The notes: a model not told the origin generated them from the sequence alone. Shown: positions 46,111 through 55,340, numbered from the stretch's first letter. The stretch: 64,000 bases of DNA from Candidatus Sphingomonas phytovorans (GCA_029202385.1 CP119314.1:1118501-1182500); one strand, 5' to 3'. Numbers and translations: made by a program.

Positions 46111-46566
46111 ATGAAGATGGCTATTCCCGGATTCCGTAAATTGTCTCTTTCAGTGGCGATGGCAGCCTATTTGTCGGGTGCTGTTTCCGTCGATGGCGTC
46201 GCGTATGCGCAAGACAGGCAGGATTCGCCGCGGCGTGAACGGGGCGGTGACAACTGGTCGTCGCGCGACTGCGACCGCTTCGAAAATCGCGATTCCCGCT
46301 GGTGTCGGCGCGACCGGGACGACGAGCGGCGGCGGCACGAAAAAGAGCGCGAGCGCCACAAGGACGATGTCGCCAAGGGCGCGGTCGCAGGCGCGGTAGG
46401 GGTTCTCCTTGTCGGAGGGATCGTCGCCGCGCTCGCGAGCAGCGGAAAGGACAAGGAGAAGCGTGCACGGGAGCGGCGGCGCTACTGCGTCGATCGCTAC
46501 GGCAGCTATGACGAGCGGACCGATACCTATCGCGCGAGCGATGGCCGCTGGTATCCGTGCGAATGA
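46111..46566 (+). CDS. exported basic protein with BA14K-like C-terminus
   Basis: 151 residues. Signal peptide about 1-34 ending A-Y-A-Q-D, an Arg/Asp-rich charged region, one hydrophobic helix (about 92-113, G-A-V-A-G-A-V-G-V-L-L-V-G-G) and a C-terminal motif Y-C-V-D-R-Y-G-S-Y-D-x-x-T-D-T-Y with G-R-W-Y-P-C-E. That motif closely resembles the repeating end of BA14K-family (Brucella immunoreactive 14 kDa) proteins, including the two Cys. Role unknown; probably envelope. Stop overlaps the next gene by ATGA. Confidence 0.75.
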   Translation: MKMAIPGFRKLSLSVAMAAYLSGAVSVDGVAYAQDRQDSPRRERGGDNWSSRDCDRFENRDSRWCRRDRDDERRRHEKERERHKDDVAKGAVAGAVGVLLVGGIVAALASSGKDKEKRARERRRYCVDRYGSYDERTDTYRASDGRWYPCE

Positions 46567-46871
46567 CGGAGGAAACGGAAGAGCGATGGGTGGCGATCGC
46601 CGCCCATGCGACGCGACCGCTCCTGCTCTATGCGAGCTTCAGCGGCCGCGCATCGCGGGAAGAATTCGGCTGGTTCCTGCTTGCCGCGCTGCTGATGCTG
46701 GCGACGAGCTATCTGCTCGACTGGCTGATACTCTCCTCATCCGCATGGGCGCATCCCGATTTCTTCCGCCTGTCGAGCATGGCACTGCTTCTGTCGCCCA
46801 CGCTGGCCGTCACCGTTCGGCGCTTGCGCGACATCGCTTCGGAACCGCGCTCTGTTCAGTGCAAGGAATAG
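46563..46871 (+). CDS. short DUF805-like membrane protein
   Basis: 102 residues with two hydrophobic segments (about 36-55 and 68-85). It carries the DUF805 landmarks F-S-G-R-A-S-R-E-E-F-G-W-F and T-V-R-R-L-R-D, but is shorter than typical DUF805 proteins and lacks the later helices. ATG 46563 overlaps the BA14K-like stop, so the two are coupled. Confidence 0.7.
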   Translation: MTEETEERWVAIAAHATRPLLLYASFSGRASREEFGWFLLAALLMLATSYLLDWLILSSSAWAHPDFFRLSSMALLLSPTLAVTVRRLRDIASEPRSVQCKE

Positions 46872-46934
46872 AACGCCTATGACCTGACCGTAGTTCATCG
46901 GGCAGGGCATGTCCGGTGCGGTCGGAGAATGACA

Positions 46935-47693
46935 ATGCAGGATCCGGTCGGGCAGAATCGGGTGGCGATCGTGACCGGTGCGGGAAGCGGGATCGGCCGC
47001 GCCGTGGCGCTTGCCCTCGCTGAGGCCGGCTGGCGCGTGGTGCTGGCTGGCCGTCGTCGCGACGCCCTTGCCGGGACCGCGGCACTGAGCGCGACGCCAA
47101 TGCTGGCCGTGGCGTGCGATGTGACCGACGCGGCGTCGGTCGATGCTCTGTTCGACGAGGCAATCGCGGCGTTCGGCCGGGTCGACCTGCTCTTCAACAA
47201 TGCCGGCGTATCCGCCCCGTCATTGCCGCTGGACTCGCTTGAGGTCGAGACGATCCGGTCACTGCTCGACGTCAATATCCTGGGAAGCTTCCTGTGCGCC
47301 CGCGCGGCAATGCGGGTGATGAAGCGCCAGGAACCGCGGGGCGGGCGGATCATCAACAACGGATCGATCTCGGCTGACCGGCCGCGACCGAATTCAGCGC
47401 CCTATACGGCGAGCAAGCACGCCATCACCGGCCTGACCAAATCGATCGCGCTCGACGGCCGCCCGCATCGTATCGCAGCAGGGCAGATCGATGTCGGCAA
47501 TGCGGTGACCGGGATGAGCGAGGCGATGGGGCAGGGCGTTCCCCAGGCCGATGGCGGCATCCGGCCTGAGCCGCGAATGGATGTCGCGCATGTCGCGCGC
47601 GCGGTCGTCCAGATGGCAGCGCTACCGCTCGACGCCAATATTCCCTTCATGACGATCATGGCGACCAACATGCCGTTGTTCGGGCGAGGGTGA
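46935..47693 (+). CDS. short-chain dehydrogenase/reductase
   Basis: 252 residues. Cofactor motif [15 protein letters not shown], catalytic Ser in N-G-S-I-S and Y-T-A-S-K-H-A. Classical SDR fold, NAD(P)-dependent, substrate unknown. The region A-G-Q-I-D-V-G-N-A and the end M-P-L-F-G-R-G are typical of an SDR group annotated as serine/alcohol dehydrogenases. The second ATG (46935) has GGAG at better spacing than the first (46929). Gene lies just before tRNA-Pro. Confidence 0.9.
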   Translation: MQDPVGQNRVAIVTGAGSGIGRAVALALAEAGWRVVLAGRRRDALAGTAALSATPMLAVACDVTDAASVDALFDEAIAAFGRVDLLFNNAGVSAPSLPLDSLEVETIRSLLDVNILGSFLCARAAMRVMKRQEPRGGRIINNGSISADRPRPNSAPYTASKHAITGLTKSIALDGRPHRIAAGQIDVGNAVTGMSEAMGQGVPQADGGIRPEPRMDVAHVARAVVQMAALPLDANIPFMTIMATNMPLFGRG

Positions 47694-47799
47694 TCCTTGC
47701 CGAAACCGCGACTTCCCAGCCGTTCGGAAGCAGTTCTCGCGATGCCTGATTCAGGGCCCTTGCTTAGCTGGGCTCCCCCGCCTAAAGCCGCCCTCCAGT

Positions 47800-47877
<78 letters not shown>

Positions 47878-47990
47878 CACCATTTTTAGAAGACCCTTAG
47901 GTCCATCCGGGAATAGAGCCAGCGTTTGGGCTGTTAAAGCTCAACATCAAAGTAGGCTGCATTCTAGCACCTGCTCCAAAACGCTTTAAA

Positions 47991-48368
47991 TCAGTGCTGC
48001 GGCACTGAAGCGCCTGCGTAGGGGTCATAGTTTTGGGGTGGCGGACTGGCTGGTATGTTTCGCGGCATATCCGGTTGGGGAATCGAGGCGCTGATCTCAG
48101 GCTCAGCCGGGCCCGCTCTCGACACGGTCGTCGTCACTCCGGCCATGATGCTTGAAGCCCCGAAGATAACGAAACAGCCGAGTATCACGGTCGCGCCGCG
48201 TCGATAGTGTATCCGCCCGGATAACATCATCAAACCGATCCACGCGATCGCCATCACCGCGACCGTTGTTGCAACGGTACCGAGCAAGGTGCCCTGCAAC
48301 CATTGCACAGCGGCGACAAGCGGACTCGTTCCGGTCGGATCGGCGAGAGAAATTGAGAAGTGTTCCAC
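47991..48368 (-). CDS. VirB2/TrbC-like pilin, solitary
   Basis: 125 residues with the VirB2/TrbC pattern: a short N-terminal hydrophilic part, then two hydrophobic helices (about 27-50 and 60-80) around the G-R-I-H-Y-R-R-G-A loop (residues 51-59), followed by a Pro/Gln-rich tail. VirB2-type proteins build the conjugative/type IV secretion pilus. No other virB gene is in the window, so it is an orphan or a non-pilus member of the family. It sits next to tRNA-Pro and reads towards it. The ATG at 48368 is the only start giving a full helix pair. Confidence 0.72.
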   Translation of the reverse strand: MEHFSISLADPTGTSPLVAAVQWLQGTLLGTVATTVAVMAIAWIGLMMLSGRIHYRRGATVILGCFVIFGASSIMAGVTTTVSRAGPAEPEISASIPQPDMPRNIPASPPPQNYDPYAGASVPQH

Positions 48369-48703
48369 GGTGCCACCTTGGTGAAGACGCGTCAGGATTC
48401 TCTCCCGGATGAACCCGCGATCGCGAGCGCGAACCTTCTTGAAATTGATAGGAAGCCAAGCGTCACGATGCCGTCAATCACAGCGGGCGACCCCTTGGTC
48501 CAGAGAGAAATATAACCACATTGAATGTAATTTCATCAAACTGTTAATATTGTATAGGTCGGGAAAGGCGATGTTCTCAGTATATTTTGAATAATAATAA
48601 CATGAATGAAGAAATCTATTTTCTATAGTGTGGAGTAGGTCGTTGAACACTCTTCCTCGCTGTGGTCTATGGATTTTCAGGAACTCATTCAGGGGTGGTC
48701 TTG
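48369..48703. other. A+T-rich gene-free interval before the Rhs region
   Basis: Roughly 335 bases. From about 48500 to 48620 the sequence is visibly richer in A and T than anything to its left. No supported gene on either strand. Presumably holds promoters for the leftward pilin gene and the rightward secreted genes. Base composition suggests acquired DNA. Confidence 0.5.
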
Positions 48704-48922
48704 GTGCAGTTGAAGACGGCATGGGTTGTTGTGGTCGCCGTATCCGCGCTAGCTGGCGCGACCGCGGCGCGCGCGACGGAAACGATCACCTACACCTATG
48801 ATGCCAAGGGACGCCTGACCAAGGTCGTCCATAGCGGCACGGTCAATAACGGGGTGACCGTCGACTATGCGCACGACAAGGCGGATAACCGCACCAACGT
48901 CAAGGTATCTGGCGCGCCGTAA
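48704..48922 (+). CDS. small secreted protein with a single YD repeat
   Basis: 72 residues from the GTG at 48704 (AGGGG upstream). Signal peptide about 1-24 ending A-R-A, then one copy of the YD/RHS repeat (I-T-Y-T-Y-D-A-K-G-R-L-T-K-V) and a second partial unit ending in A-H-D-K-A-D-N-R-T-N-V-K-V. It sits 60 bases upstream of the large Rhs gene. It may be a cut-down Rhs copy, or a separate small partner secreted with it. Confidence 0.65.
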   Translation: MQLKTAWVVVVAVSALAGATAARATETITYTYDAKGRLTKVVHSGTVNNGVTVDYAHDKADNRTNVKVSGAP

Positions 48923-48982
48923 AAGGGCGCTCTCGGGCGCGACATCGCCCCATAGTCGGTGTTTCAATCAACAGAGGTGGAT

Positions 48983-51900
48983 ATGAAGGATTCGGTTGTC
49001 GCCGGAGGTGCGCCTGTGCGCGCCCATTTGATGCGATTTGCCCTTTCGACGGCGCTCTGCACCAGTGTTGCCGCCCCGGCGTTCGCCCAGACCAGCCAGG
49101 CAGCGCCCCCTCCACGCTATAACAATGTCGACGACCTCGGCATCGACCTGACGACGGGGCAGCCGAACATCAGCTTCACGGAAGGATCGATCGGCCCGGC
49201 CAATGGCGGCATCGCCTTCACCAGGACCTGGACCTCCGGGGCGGGATGGACGGATAACTGGACCGGCGGAGCATTCAGCAAGACGGTCGGCGGTATCACC
49301 ACCTGGTATGTCGAACGTGGCGATCTTTCGGAGGCGTTCGTCCAGTCAGGCAGCACCTTCACGAACCAGCAGGGCACCGGTTCGACGCTTGGGGGTGGCC
49401 CCGCAAACCTGACCTATACCGCTGCCGATGGCACGGTCACGACGTACACCAGTTATAATATCGACGAGACCGGCTATGTCGTGAATCTCGCCTCTTGTGC
49501 CGGCGATCAGGGCACGTGCCTGCTGCCCAGCAAGATCGTCAAACCAAATGGCCTGACCTACACCTACGTCTGGAACAGGGTGTCGCGTTGCCCGAACGGA
49601 ACCGCCGGCTTCAATTGTGGCGGCAAGACCTATTACAGGTTGACGAGCATCAGCAGCAGTGCGGGGTATCAGCTCACTTTTGCCTATTCGAGCAGCGCGA
49701 TCACGGGCGCTGCGCCGTCGACCGGATGGTTCATCAAAGCGAGCGCGCAATACAGCAACACCAAGACCAGCTGCGGAAGCAGTTGTCCCTCGGTTACCTA
49801 TCCGGCCTCCACCGACTATGTCGTCGTGGACCCCGCTGGAAGGCAATGGCAGTTTTCCGGCAATGGCGGGGCGTTGTCGAAAATACGCAAGCCCGGCAGC
49901 ACCAGCGACGATGTCACGATTGCCTATGACGCAAATTCGCGCGTTTCCTCGGCCAGTTTCGTCGACCTTGGGACATGGACATATTCCTTCTCGGATGTCG
50001 GGACTGTGCGCACCGCGGTGGTCACCGATCCTTTGGGGCACGCCAGGACAATCATATCCAATATGACCATCGGTCGGCCCACCTCGGCGACGAATGGCGA
50101 GGGCAAGACGACGACATACAGCTACGGCACGAACGGCCTTCTGCAGAAGGTGACGGCGCCGGAAGGAAATTACACGCAATATAGCTATGACGCCCGCGGT
50201 AATGTCACCGAGCTGCGGCAGGTGGCCAAGGCTGGATCGGGGTTGAGCGATCTGGTGAGCACGGCGGGTTATGACGGAACCTGCTCAAGCGTCGCCAAGT
50301 GCAACAGTCCGAACTGGACGAAGGATGCCAACGGCAATCAGACGGATTACAGCTACGATCCCGCCACCGGGAATGTCCTAACCGTTCAGGCGCCAGCGGC
50401 AAGCACCGGCGGCACACGGCCAACCACGACCTACAGCTATACGACGGTCAATGGTGCGCAGGTCCTTGGCGGAACCTCGACCTGCCTTGCCGGCGCCAGC
50501 TGCGCCGGCACGGCCAACGAGCTGAAGACCAGCATCAGCTACAATGCCAACAGCTTGCCGGCGACCGTGACGAAACAGGCGGGCGACGGCTCGATCGTTG
50601 CCACCACGACACTTGGCTATGACAGTATCGGCAATGTCACCAGCGCTGATGGTCCCCTCGCGGGAAGCGATGACACCATCTATTATCGTTACGACGCCGA
50701 TCGCGAACTGGTGGGTATCGTCGCGCCGGATCCCGACGGTGCCGGGCCGCTCGTTCGCAAGGCACAGCGCAATACCTACGATGTCAGGGGGCGGGTGACC
50801 CTGGCCGAGATCGGCACCGTCATCGATGCAAGTGACGCGGCGTGGAGCGCCTTTTCGACGGTGCGGCAGGTCGCCACGATCTATGATGGCGCCGACCGTC
50901 CGCTCAGCCAGACGATGAGCGCGGGTGGCACGACCTATGCGGTGACACAGAACAGCTATGACCACCAGCGGCTCGATTGCACTGTAGCCCGACTGAACAA
51001 CGCGGCATGGGGCTCGCTACCGGCATCCGCCTGCACGTTGCAGGCCACCGGTAGCGCGGGCCCCGATCGCGTCGCCAAATATGCGTATGACAATGCCGAC
51101 CGGCAGACGAAAGTCACAACGGCTTACGGCACTGCGGATGCGTCGGACGACGCGACGATCGCCTATAGCAACAACGGCAGGCAGGCGACGGTGACCGACG
51201 CCAACAGCAATGTGACAAGCTATGCCTATGACGGGTTCGATCGGCTGTCGCGGTCCTGCTATCAGGTTACCAGCAGCGTCACCTGCGCCGGCACGCCGGT
51301 GGACTATGAGCAATTCGGCTATGATCCCAACGGCAATGTGCTGACCCGGCGCCTGCGGGACGGCAAGTCGATCGGCTTTGGTTATGATGCCCTCAATCGA
51401 CAGATCTCGACGACCTTCAACAATCCGGTCGACGTTACGGATTCGAATGTCACCTACAGTTACGATTTGCTGGGCCATCTGTTGCTGGCGCAGGATGGCA
51501 ACGGGCACAAGACGGGCTACGGCTACGACGCGCTGGGGCGCGCGACGAGCGAGGTCGGCGCCTGGGCGACCCTGGCGAGCCAGTATGACGTTGCCGGCCA
51601 GCGAACCCGGCTGACCTGGGGTGACGGGTTCTTCGTGACTTATGAATATGATACAATTGGCAACATGACCGCGATCCGTGAAAATGGCGGGTTCCTGCTC
51701 GCAAGCTATGGCTACGACAATCTCGGGCAACGCGTTTCGCGCTCGCTCGGCAACGGCACGTCGACGAGCTATGGCTATGACAACGTCTCGCGCCTGACCG
51801 CATTGAACCTCAATGGCGGCACGCAACCGAATACAATGACCTTCGGTTTCAATGCGGCAAGCCAGATCACATCGCGAACCGCGACAAACGATGGTTTCGC

Positions 51901-53191
51901 CTGGACCGGGGCGACGAATATCGATCGCCCGTATAGCGCCAATGGCCTGAACCAATATACCGCCTCGGGAAGTGTGGCGCCGACCTATGATGGTCGCGGC
52001 AATCTCATAACAGGCGGGGCATCTACCTATCTCTACAACAGCAAGAACCAGCTCTCCGGCGCAAACGGCAATTATATCTATTATGATCCGGCGGGCCGGA
52101 TCGACCAGGTGACGCAGTCGGGACTGACCTGGGATTGGGACGGCAACGCGCTTGTGGCCGAGCATCAGGGCGGCGTGATCGCGAAGCGCTATGTGCACGG
52201 CGCTGGCGTGGATGAGCCGCTCGTGGCCTATAGCGGCGCCGGTACCGGAAGCCGCACCTGGCTCGACGCTGACGAGCGCGGTTCGATCGTCAGGGTCACC
52301 GACGATGCCGGTAACGCTGTCGCCGTGAACGCATATGACGAATATGGCATCCCGGGCGGCGGCAACGCCGGGCGGTTTCAGTATACCGGGCAAATCTGGC
52401 TATCGGAGCTGGGGTTCCAATATTCCAAGGCGCGAATGTACTCGCCCACGCTAGGCCGGTTCATGCAGACCGATCCGATCGGATATGCCGACGGCGTCAA
52501 TTGGTACAATTATGTTCGCAGCGACCCGATGAACAGCGTCGATCCGCTCGGATTGCAGACCTGCCCCCACAAAGGCAATAGGGCTGCAATTGGATGCGAG
52601 GTGGTTGTGCAGCCGGCGGTAACGCCGGATGGTAACGGCGGAAATTTCAGTGATGGCAGCGGACGTTCCGTCATTCTGAATGGAACCCTAGGGCACGGCG
52701 GAGTTGCAGGGGGCGCAGCTTTAGCAGGAGGCGGAGTGGGTGCGAGAGCGTCGCAAAAGCCGAAGCCGTTCTCATGCGCCGATGCGATGAAGCAGGCTGG
52801 AAAGATCAAGGCGAGCAGCGTTGGCCTGACGGCTGTCGGAGCAATCGGCCTACTGGGCGGCGTGGGCACCTGGAAGAATCTGAGCACTGGTGCGCACGGC
52901 TACTATAGGTTCTTGGGCTTCGGTGCAGGTTTGGCTGTTGGGGGCACATTCAGCCCGCAACTATATTCGAGCATATCGGCTTTCACTGGTATGTCTGACG
53001 GCATTTCGGCGGGCTTCTCAGCGCCCATACCGCTTTTGAATCTGAGTATTGGCTTAGGTTATGCGAGTTCATCGAATGATTCTGGGACAGGTTCCGGTCT
53101 GTCCATTGATCTAGGTTCTGCGTCGCTTCCTTCGGTTGGTGTGGTAGCGACGTATACAGATACCGAGATATTCGGATGCACGAACAAGTAG
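48983..53191 (+). CDS. Sec-exported Rhs/YD-repeat protein with variable C-terminal tip
   Basis: 1402 residues. Start is ATG 48983, with AGAGG five bases upstream. Signal peptide about 1-36 (ending A-F-A-Q). The body (about 290-1150) has many YD repeats (Y-D-x-x-G-(N/R)-(V/L)), forming the beta-cocoon that encloses a toxin in this family. The conserved core ends M-Y-S-P-T-L-G-R-F-M-Q-T-D-P-I-G-Y at about 1152-1168 and D-P-L-G-L near 1190. The tip after it (about 210 residues) is Gly/Ala/Ser-rich with membrane-like stretches and no enzyme motif I recognise. A sequence of 263 bases at the core/tip junction is repeated 1035 bp downstream. Confidence 0.9.
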   Translation: MKDSVVAGGAPVRAHLMRFALSTALCTSVAAPAFAQTSQAAPPPRYNNVDDLGIDLTTGQPNISFTEGSIGPANGGIAFTRTWTSGAGWTDNWTGGAFSKTVGGITTWYVERGDLSEAFVQSGSTFTNQQGTGSTLGGGPANLTYTAADGTVTTYTSYNIDETGYVVNLASCAGDQGTCLLPSKIVKPNGLTYTYVWNRVSRCPNGTAGFNCGGKTYYRLTSISSSAGYQLTFAYSSSAITGAAPSTGWFIKASAQYSNTKTSCGSSCPSVTYPASTDYVVVDPAGRQWQFSGNGGALSKIRKPGSTSDDVTIAYDANSRVSSASFVDLGTWTYSFSDVGTVRTAVVTDPLGHARTIISNMTIGRPTSATNGEGKTTTYSYGTNGLLQKVTAPEGNYTQYSYDARGNVTELRQVAKAGSGLSDLVSTAGYDGTCSSVAKCNSPNWTKDANGNQTDYSYDPATGNVLTVQAPAASTGGTRPTTTYSYTTVNGAQVLGGTSTCLAGASCAGTANELKTSISYNANSLPATVTKQAGDGSIVATTTLGYDSIGNVTSADGPLAGSDDTIYYRYDADRELVGIVAPDPDGAGPLVRKAQRNTYDVRGRVTLAEIGTVIDASDAAWSAFSTVRQVATIYDGADRPLSQTMSAGGTTYAVTQNSYDHQRLDCTVARLNNAAWGSLPASACTLQATGSAGPDRVAKYAYDNADRQTKVTTAYGTADASDDATIAYSNNGRQATVTDANSNVTSYAYDGFDRLSRSCYQVTSSVTCAGTPVDYEQFGYDPNGNVLTRRLRDGKSIGFGYDALNRQISTTFNNPVDVTDSNVTYSYDLLGHLLLAQDGNGHKTGYGYDALGRATSEVGAWATLASQYDVAGQRTRLTWGDGFFVTYEYDTIGNMTAIRENGGFLLASYGYDNLGQRVSRSLGNGTSTSYGYDNVSRLTALNLNGGTQPNTMTFGFNAASQITSRTATNDGFAWTGATNIDRPYSANGLNQYTASGSVAPTYDGRGNLITGGASTYLYNSKNQLSGANGNYIYYDPAGRIDQVTQSGLTWDWDGNALVAEHQGGVIAKRYVHGAGVDEPLVAYSGAGTGSRTWLDADERGSIVRVTDDAGNAVAVNAYDEYGIPGGGNAGRFQYTGQIWLSELGFQYSKARMYSPTLGRFMQTDPIGYADGVNWYNYVRSDPMNSVDPLGLQTCPHKGNRAAIGCEVVVQPAVTPDGNGGNFSDGSGRSVILNGTLGHGGVAGGAALAGGGVGARASQKPKPFSCADAMKQAGKIKASSVGLTAVGAIGLLGGVGTWKNLSTGAHGYYRFLGFGAGLAVGGTFSPQLYSSISAFTGMSDGISAGFSAPIPLLNLSIGLGYASSSNDSGTGSGLSIDLGSASLPSVGVVATYTDTEIFGCTNK
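52436..52698 (+). repeat. direct repeat, left copy (core/tip junction of Rhs)
   Basis: Left copy of a direct repeat whose right copy is at 53471-53733. The two copies align without gaps. The distal 137 bases (52562-52698 and 53597-53733) look identical by eye, while the proximal part has scattered differences. Offset is 1035 bp, a multiple of three, so recombination between copies keeps the Rhs frame. Confidence 0.85.
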
Positions 53192-53204
53192 GATTTTAGG
53201 CATC

Positions 53205-53426
53205 ATGAACTACCAGTTACTATTTGTAGGATTGTTCGGAGCTGTCGTTATTCTGCGAGCCGCTGTTATCGGCAGTCTGACACCTGACGGGAACGGGATT
53301 CGACGTGAGGACGGCCCGGCACTTTTCTGGGTGGTGCTTTCGTTTGCAATATTGCTCGATATTGTCTTTTTTATTTTCGCGTTCGATGTGTCATTGGCCG
53401 GAAAGATATTGAGCGCGATCCGATAA
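53205..53426 (+). CDS. candidate immunity protein for the first Rhs tip
   Basis: 73 residues, two transmembrane segments (about 3-22 and 40-65) joined by a polar loop with T-P-D-G-N-G-I-R-R-E-D. It begins 14 bases after the Rhs stop, in the position where Rhs immunity genes usually sit. No family recognised. Membrane location would fit a tip that acts at a membrane, which is inference. Confidence 0.6.
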   Translation: MNYQLLFVGLFGAVVILRAAVIGSLTPDGNGIRREDGPALFWVVLSFAILLDIVFFIFAFDVSLAGKILSAIR

Positions 53427-53470
53427 CCAAGGCGCAGTAGCCTAACGAAGTTGTGTCGTAGCCCCTGCTG

Positions 53471-53733
53471 ATGTACTCGCCCACGCTTGACCGGTTCATG
53501 CAGACCGATCCGATCGGATATGCCAACGGCGTCAATTGGTACAATTATGTTGGATCAGATCCGGTCAACGCGATCGATCCGTTCGGTTTGCAGACTTGCC
53601 CCCACAAAGGCAATAGGGCTGCAATTGGATGCGAGGTGGTTGTGCAGCCGGCGGTAACGCCGGATGGTAACGGCGGAAATTTCAGTGATGGCAGCGGACG
53701 TTCCGTCATTCTGAATGGAACCCTAGGGCACGG
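53471..53733 (+). repeat. direct repeat, right copy (5' end of orphan tip)
   Basis: Right copy of the repeat at 52436-52698, with the distal part (53597-53733) identical by eye. Confidence 0.85.
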
Positions 53734-54175
53734 TGGCGTGGGAGGGGTAGGAGCTTTAGGCGGTGGGGGTACGGGAGCGCTGCAAAAGGACACGTCCGCC
53801 AGCCATTGTGCAGCAGTTGCAGTTAAGAAGAACGCTCGCGCTATTGCACTTGATGTGGCGAGCGTCGGATTGTCTTTAGCGCCGGGAGGAAGGGCCGGTG
53901 TCGCGCTGGGAGGCCTCGCGCTCGGAGCCGTAGGCCTTACAAATTCAGCCTTCTCAGCTGATACGAGGCGGCCCGGGATTTCACTTTCCAGCATCTCTCT
54001 TGGAATAGCTGGCTTCCACGTAGCATCTGCCGGGCCACTCGCAAGCGCATTCGAAGCCTCATCCGCAGTTGCCAAATATCTTCCTGGCATAGGAACGGGC
54101 CTTGCAGTGATTCAATCCGGCGTAGATGCCTATAACGGGTATCTTGATTATCAGGAATGTAGAGAGGGCAAATGA
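53471..54175 (+). CDS. orphan Rhs tip cassette (displaced C-terminal domain)
   Basis: 234 residues beginning inside the Rhs core motif (Y-S-P-T-L-D-R-F-M-Q-T-D-P-I-G-Y), then the repeated hinge and a second tip (H-C-A-A-V-A-V-K-K-N-A-R-A-I ending Y-L-D-Y-Q-E-C-R-E-G-K). A stop codon lies 12 bases before the ATG and no ribosome-binding site is seen. It is therefore probably a silent cassette, expressed only after recombination with the main rhs gene. The tip is Gly/Ala-rich and hydrophobic. Downstream gene overlaps by ATGA. Confidence 0.75.
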   Translation: MYSPTLDRFMQTDPIGYANGVNWYNYVGSDPVNAIDPFGLQTCPHKGNRAAIGCEVVVQPAVTPDGNGGNFSDGSGRSVILNGTLGHGGVGGVGALGGGGTGALQKDTSASHCAAVAVKKNARAIALDVASVGLSLAPGGRAGVALGGLALGAVGLTNSAFSADTRRPGISLSSISLGIAGFHVASAGPLASAFEASSAVAKYLPGIGTGLAVIQSGVDAYNGYLDYQECREGK

Positions 54176-54534
54176 AGTCAGCCTTACCCGAAAAACAGAA
54201 TCAAGGCGTCTCTCCTCGCGTTTGGGGACTCATTCTTGGACTGAGCGCAGTAGTTATATTTTTTACGCTGGTCGCACTGGGTGAGGCGGAGCGAGGAAAG
54301 ATTGCTGCGTTTTCTTTCTTTGCGATTAGTATTTCACTGAGAATTCGTTGGGAACAGCGCCATGATAGCTTGTTTTGGCCCTCAGTCTTGGCCATAACAT
54401 TCGCTCATTTACTAGTAATCGTTTTGGTAGATTGGATCCCAGAGCGAAACCCGGCGATCATATTTGCGCCGTTCACAATTCTTGATATTTTTCTTATTGT
54501 ATGGGCCTTGAGGCCGCGATCTAAGATCGAGTGA
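54172..54534 (+). CDS. candidate immunity protein for the second Rhs tip
   Basis: 120 residues with about four transmembrane segments (about 19-40, 45-60, 68-87 and 95-112). Start overlaps the orphan-tip stop (ATGA). Position and coupling fit an immunity gene paired with the tip. No homology to the first candidate immunity protein is evident, as expected for tip-specific partners. Confidence 0.6.
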   Translation: MKSALPEKQNQGVSPRVWGLILGLSAVVIFFTLVALGEAERGKIAAFSFFAISISLRIRWEQRHDSLFWPSVLAITFAHLLVIVLVDWIPERNPAIIFAPFTILDIFLIVWALRPRSKIE

Positions 54535-54987
54535 TCGCCGCAAAGTAAACCAGGCTGCTACGACGGAAACTACAACATTTCTGGTGACTTTGATGTGTTT
54601 GGTGCTGGAACCGCTGCTGCGCAGTTTCACGGTTCAATCACGAATATTGAGACAGGCGCTTCATACAATTTCGGCATACAGCTCAGCCCGGCCACAGGCG
54701 TTGGCATTGGATCGTATGAAGTGTCGGGGGCCGTTCGATCGCTCATCGCTGAGCCAGGCATCAACGTTCAAGTTGCATTTTATACAGGGGGACTTGGGCC
54801 TATTTCAGTAGGCGGCGCCTCGATTTCAGCGAATCGCAATCTGGGTGATAACCGAGGAGATGCCTCCCAGAACCTAGGCAAAATTAGTGTAGATGCAGGC
54901 GCTTCCTATTATGGAGGAGCTTTTATTGCAGATGGTACATTAAAATGGCTAGATAAATCACCACCACCGCCTTGCGCGCGCAATTAA
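54535..54987 (+). pseudogene. fragment of a third Rhs tip without a core or start
   Basis: The frame is open from directly after the preceding stop (S-P-Q-S-K-P-G-C-Y-D-G-N-Y-N) to 54987, about 150 codons, with no start codon near its beginning. A GTG at 54595 is internal. The product is Gly/Ser/Ala-rich with amphipathic beta-like strands (S-Y-N-F-G-I-Q-L, A-S-Y-Y-G-G-A-F-I) and ends in a Pro run and Cys. No Rhs core or hinge precedes it, so it looks like the 3' part of a lost tip gene whose 5' end was replaced. Confidence 0.6.
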
Positions 54988-54998
54988 GGGGAGCTGAT

Positions 54999-55331
54999 AT
55001 GCCGCCAGCCTTCTGGCAAGTTACAGGATCGGGATTGGCTTTTCCAATTGTAATGATGAATATCATGAGTCGATATGGGATAATTGGCAGAACTGTGAGC
55101 GAGAATTTATCTAAAGCTACGTTCGTGTTTTGTGCAATTGGATTGTTTCTTATTTTATTCTTGCGTGACAGGCGATTATCTCTCTTATTAATCCCCGCAA
55201 CATACGTTGTTATAGTCGCGTATGATGCGGCAACTAAAGAATTAAATGTTAATTTTCTTTATCTTGGCGGCTGGGTGTTGTGCGGAGTATTTATGTTTGT
55301 TCAGGATAAGCGCGCTCCTTTGGCTAAGTGA
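54999..55331 (+). CDS. candidate immunity protein for the third Rhs tip
   Basis: 110 residues, about three to four hydrophobic segments (about 10-25, 43-58, 63-78 and 88-103). ATG 54999 follows the strong ribosome-binding sequence AAGGGGAG five bases upstream, so it is probably expressed even though its partner tip is broken. A+T-rich for this genome. No family recognised. Confidence 0.6.
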   Translation: MPPAFWQVTGSGLAFPIVMMNIMSRYGIIGRTVSENLSKATFVFCAIGLFLILFLRDRRLSLLLIPATYVVIVAYDAATKELNVNFLYLGGWVLCGVFMFVQDKRAPLAK

Positions 55332-55340
55332 TCATGTGCC

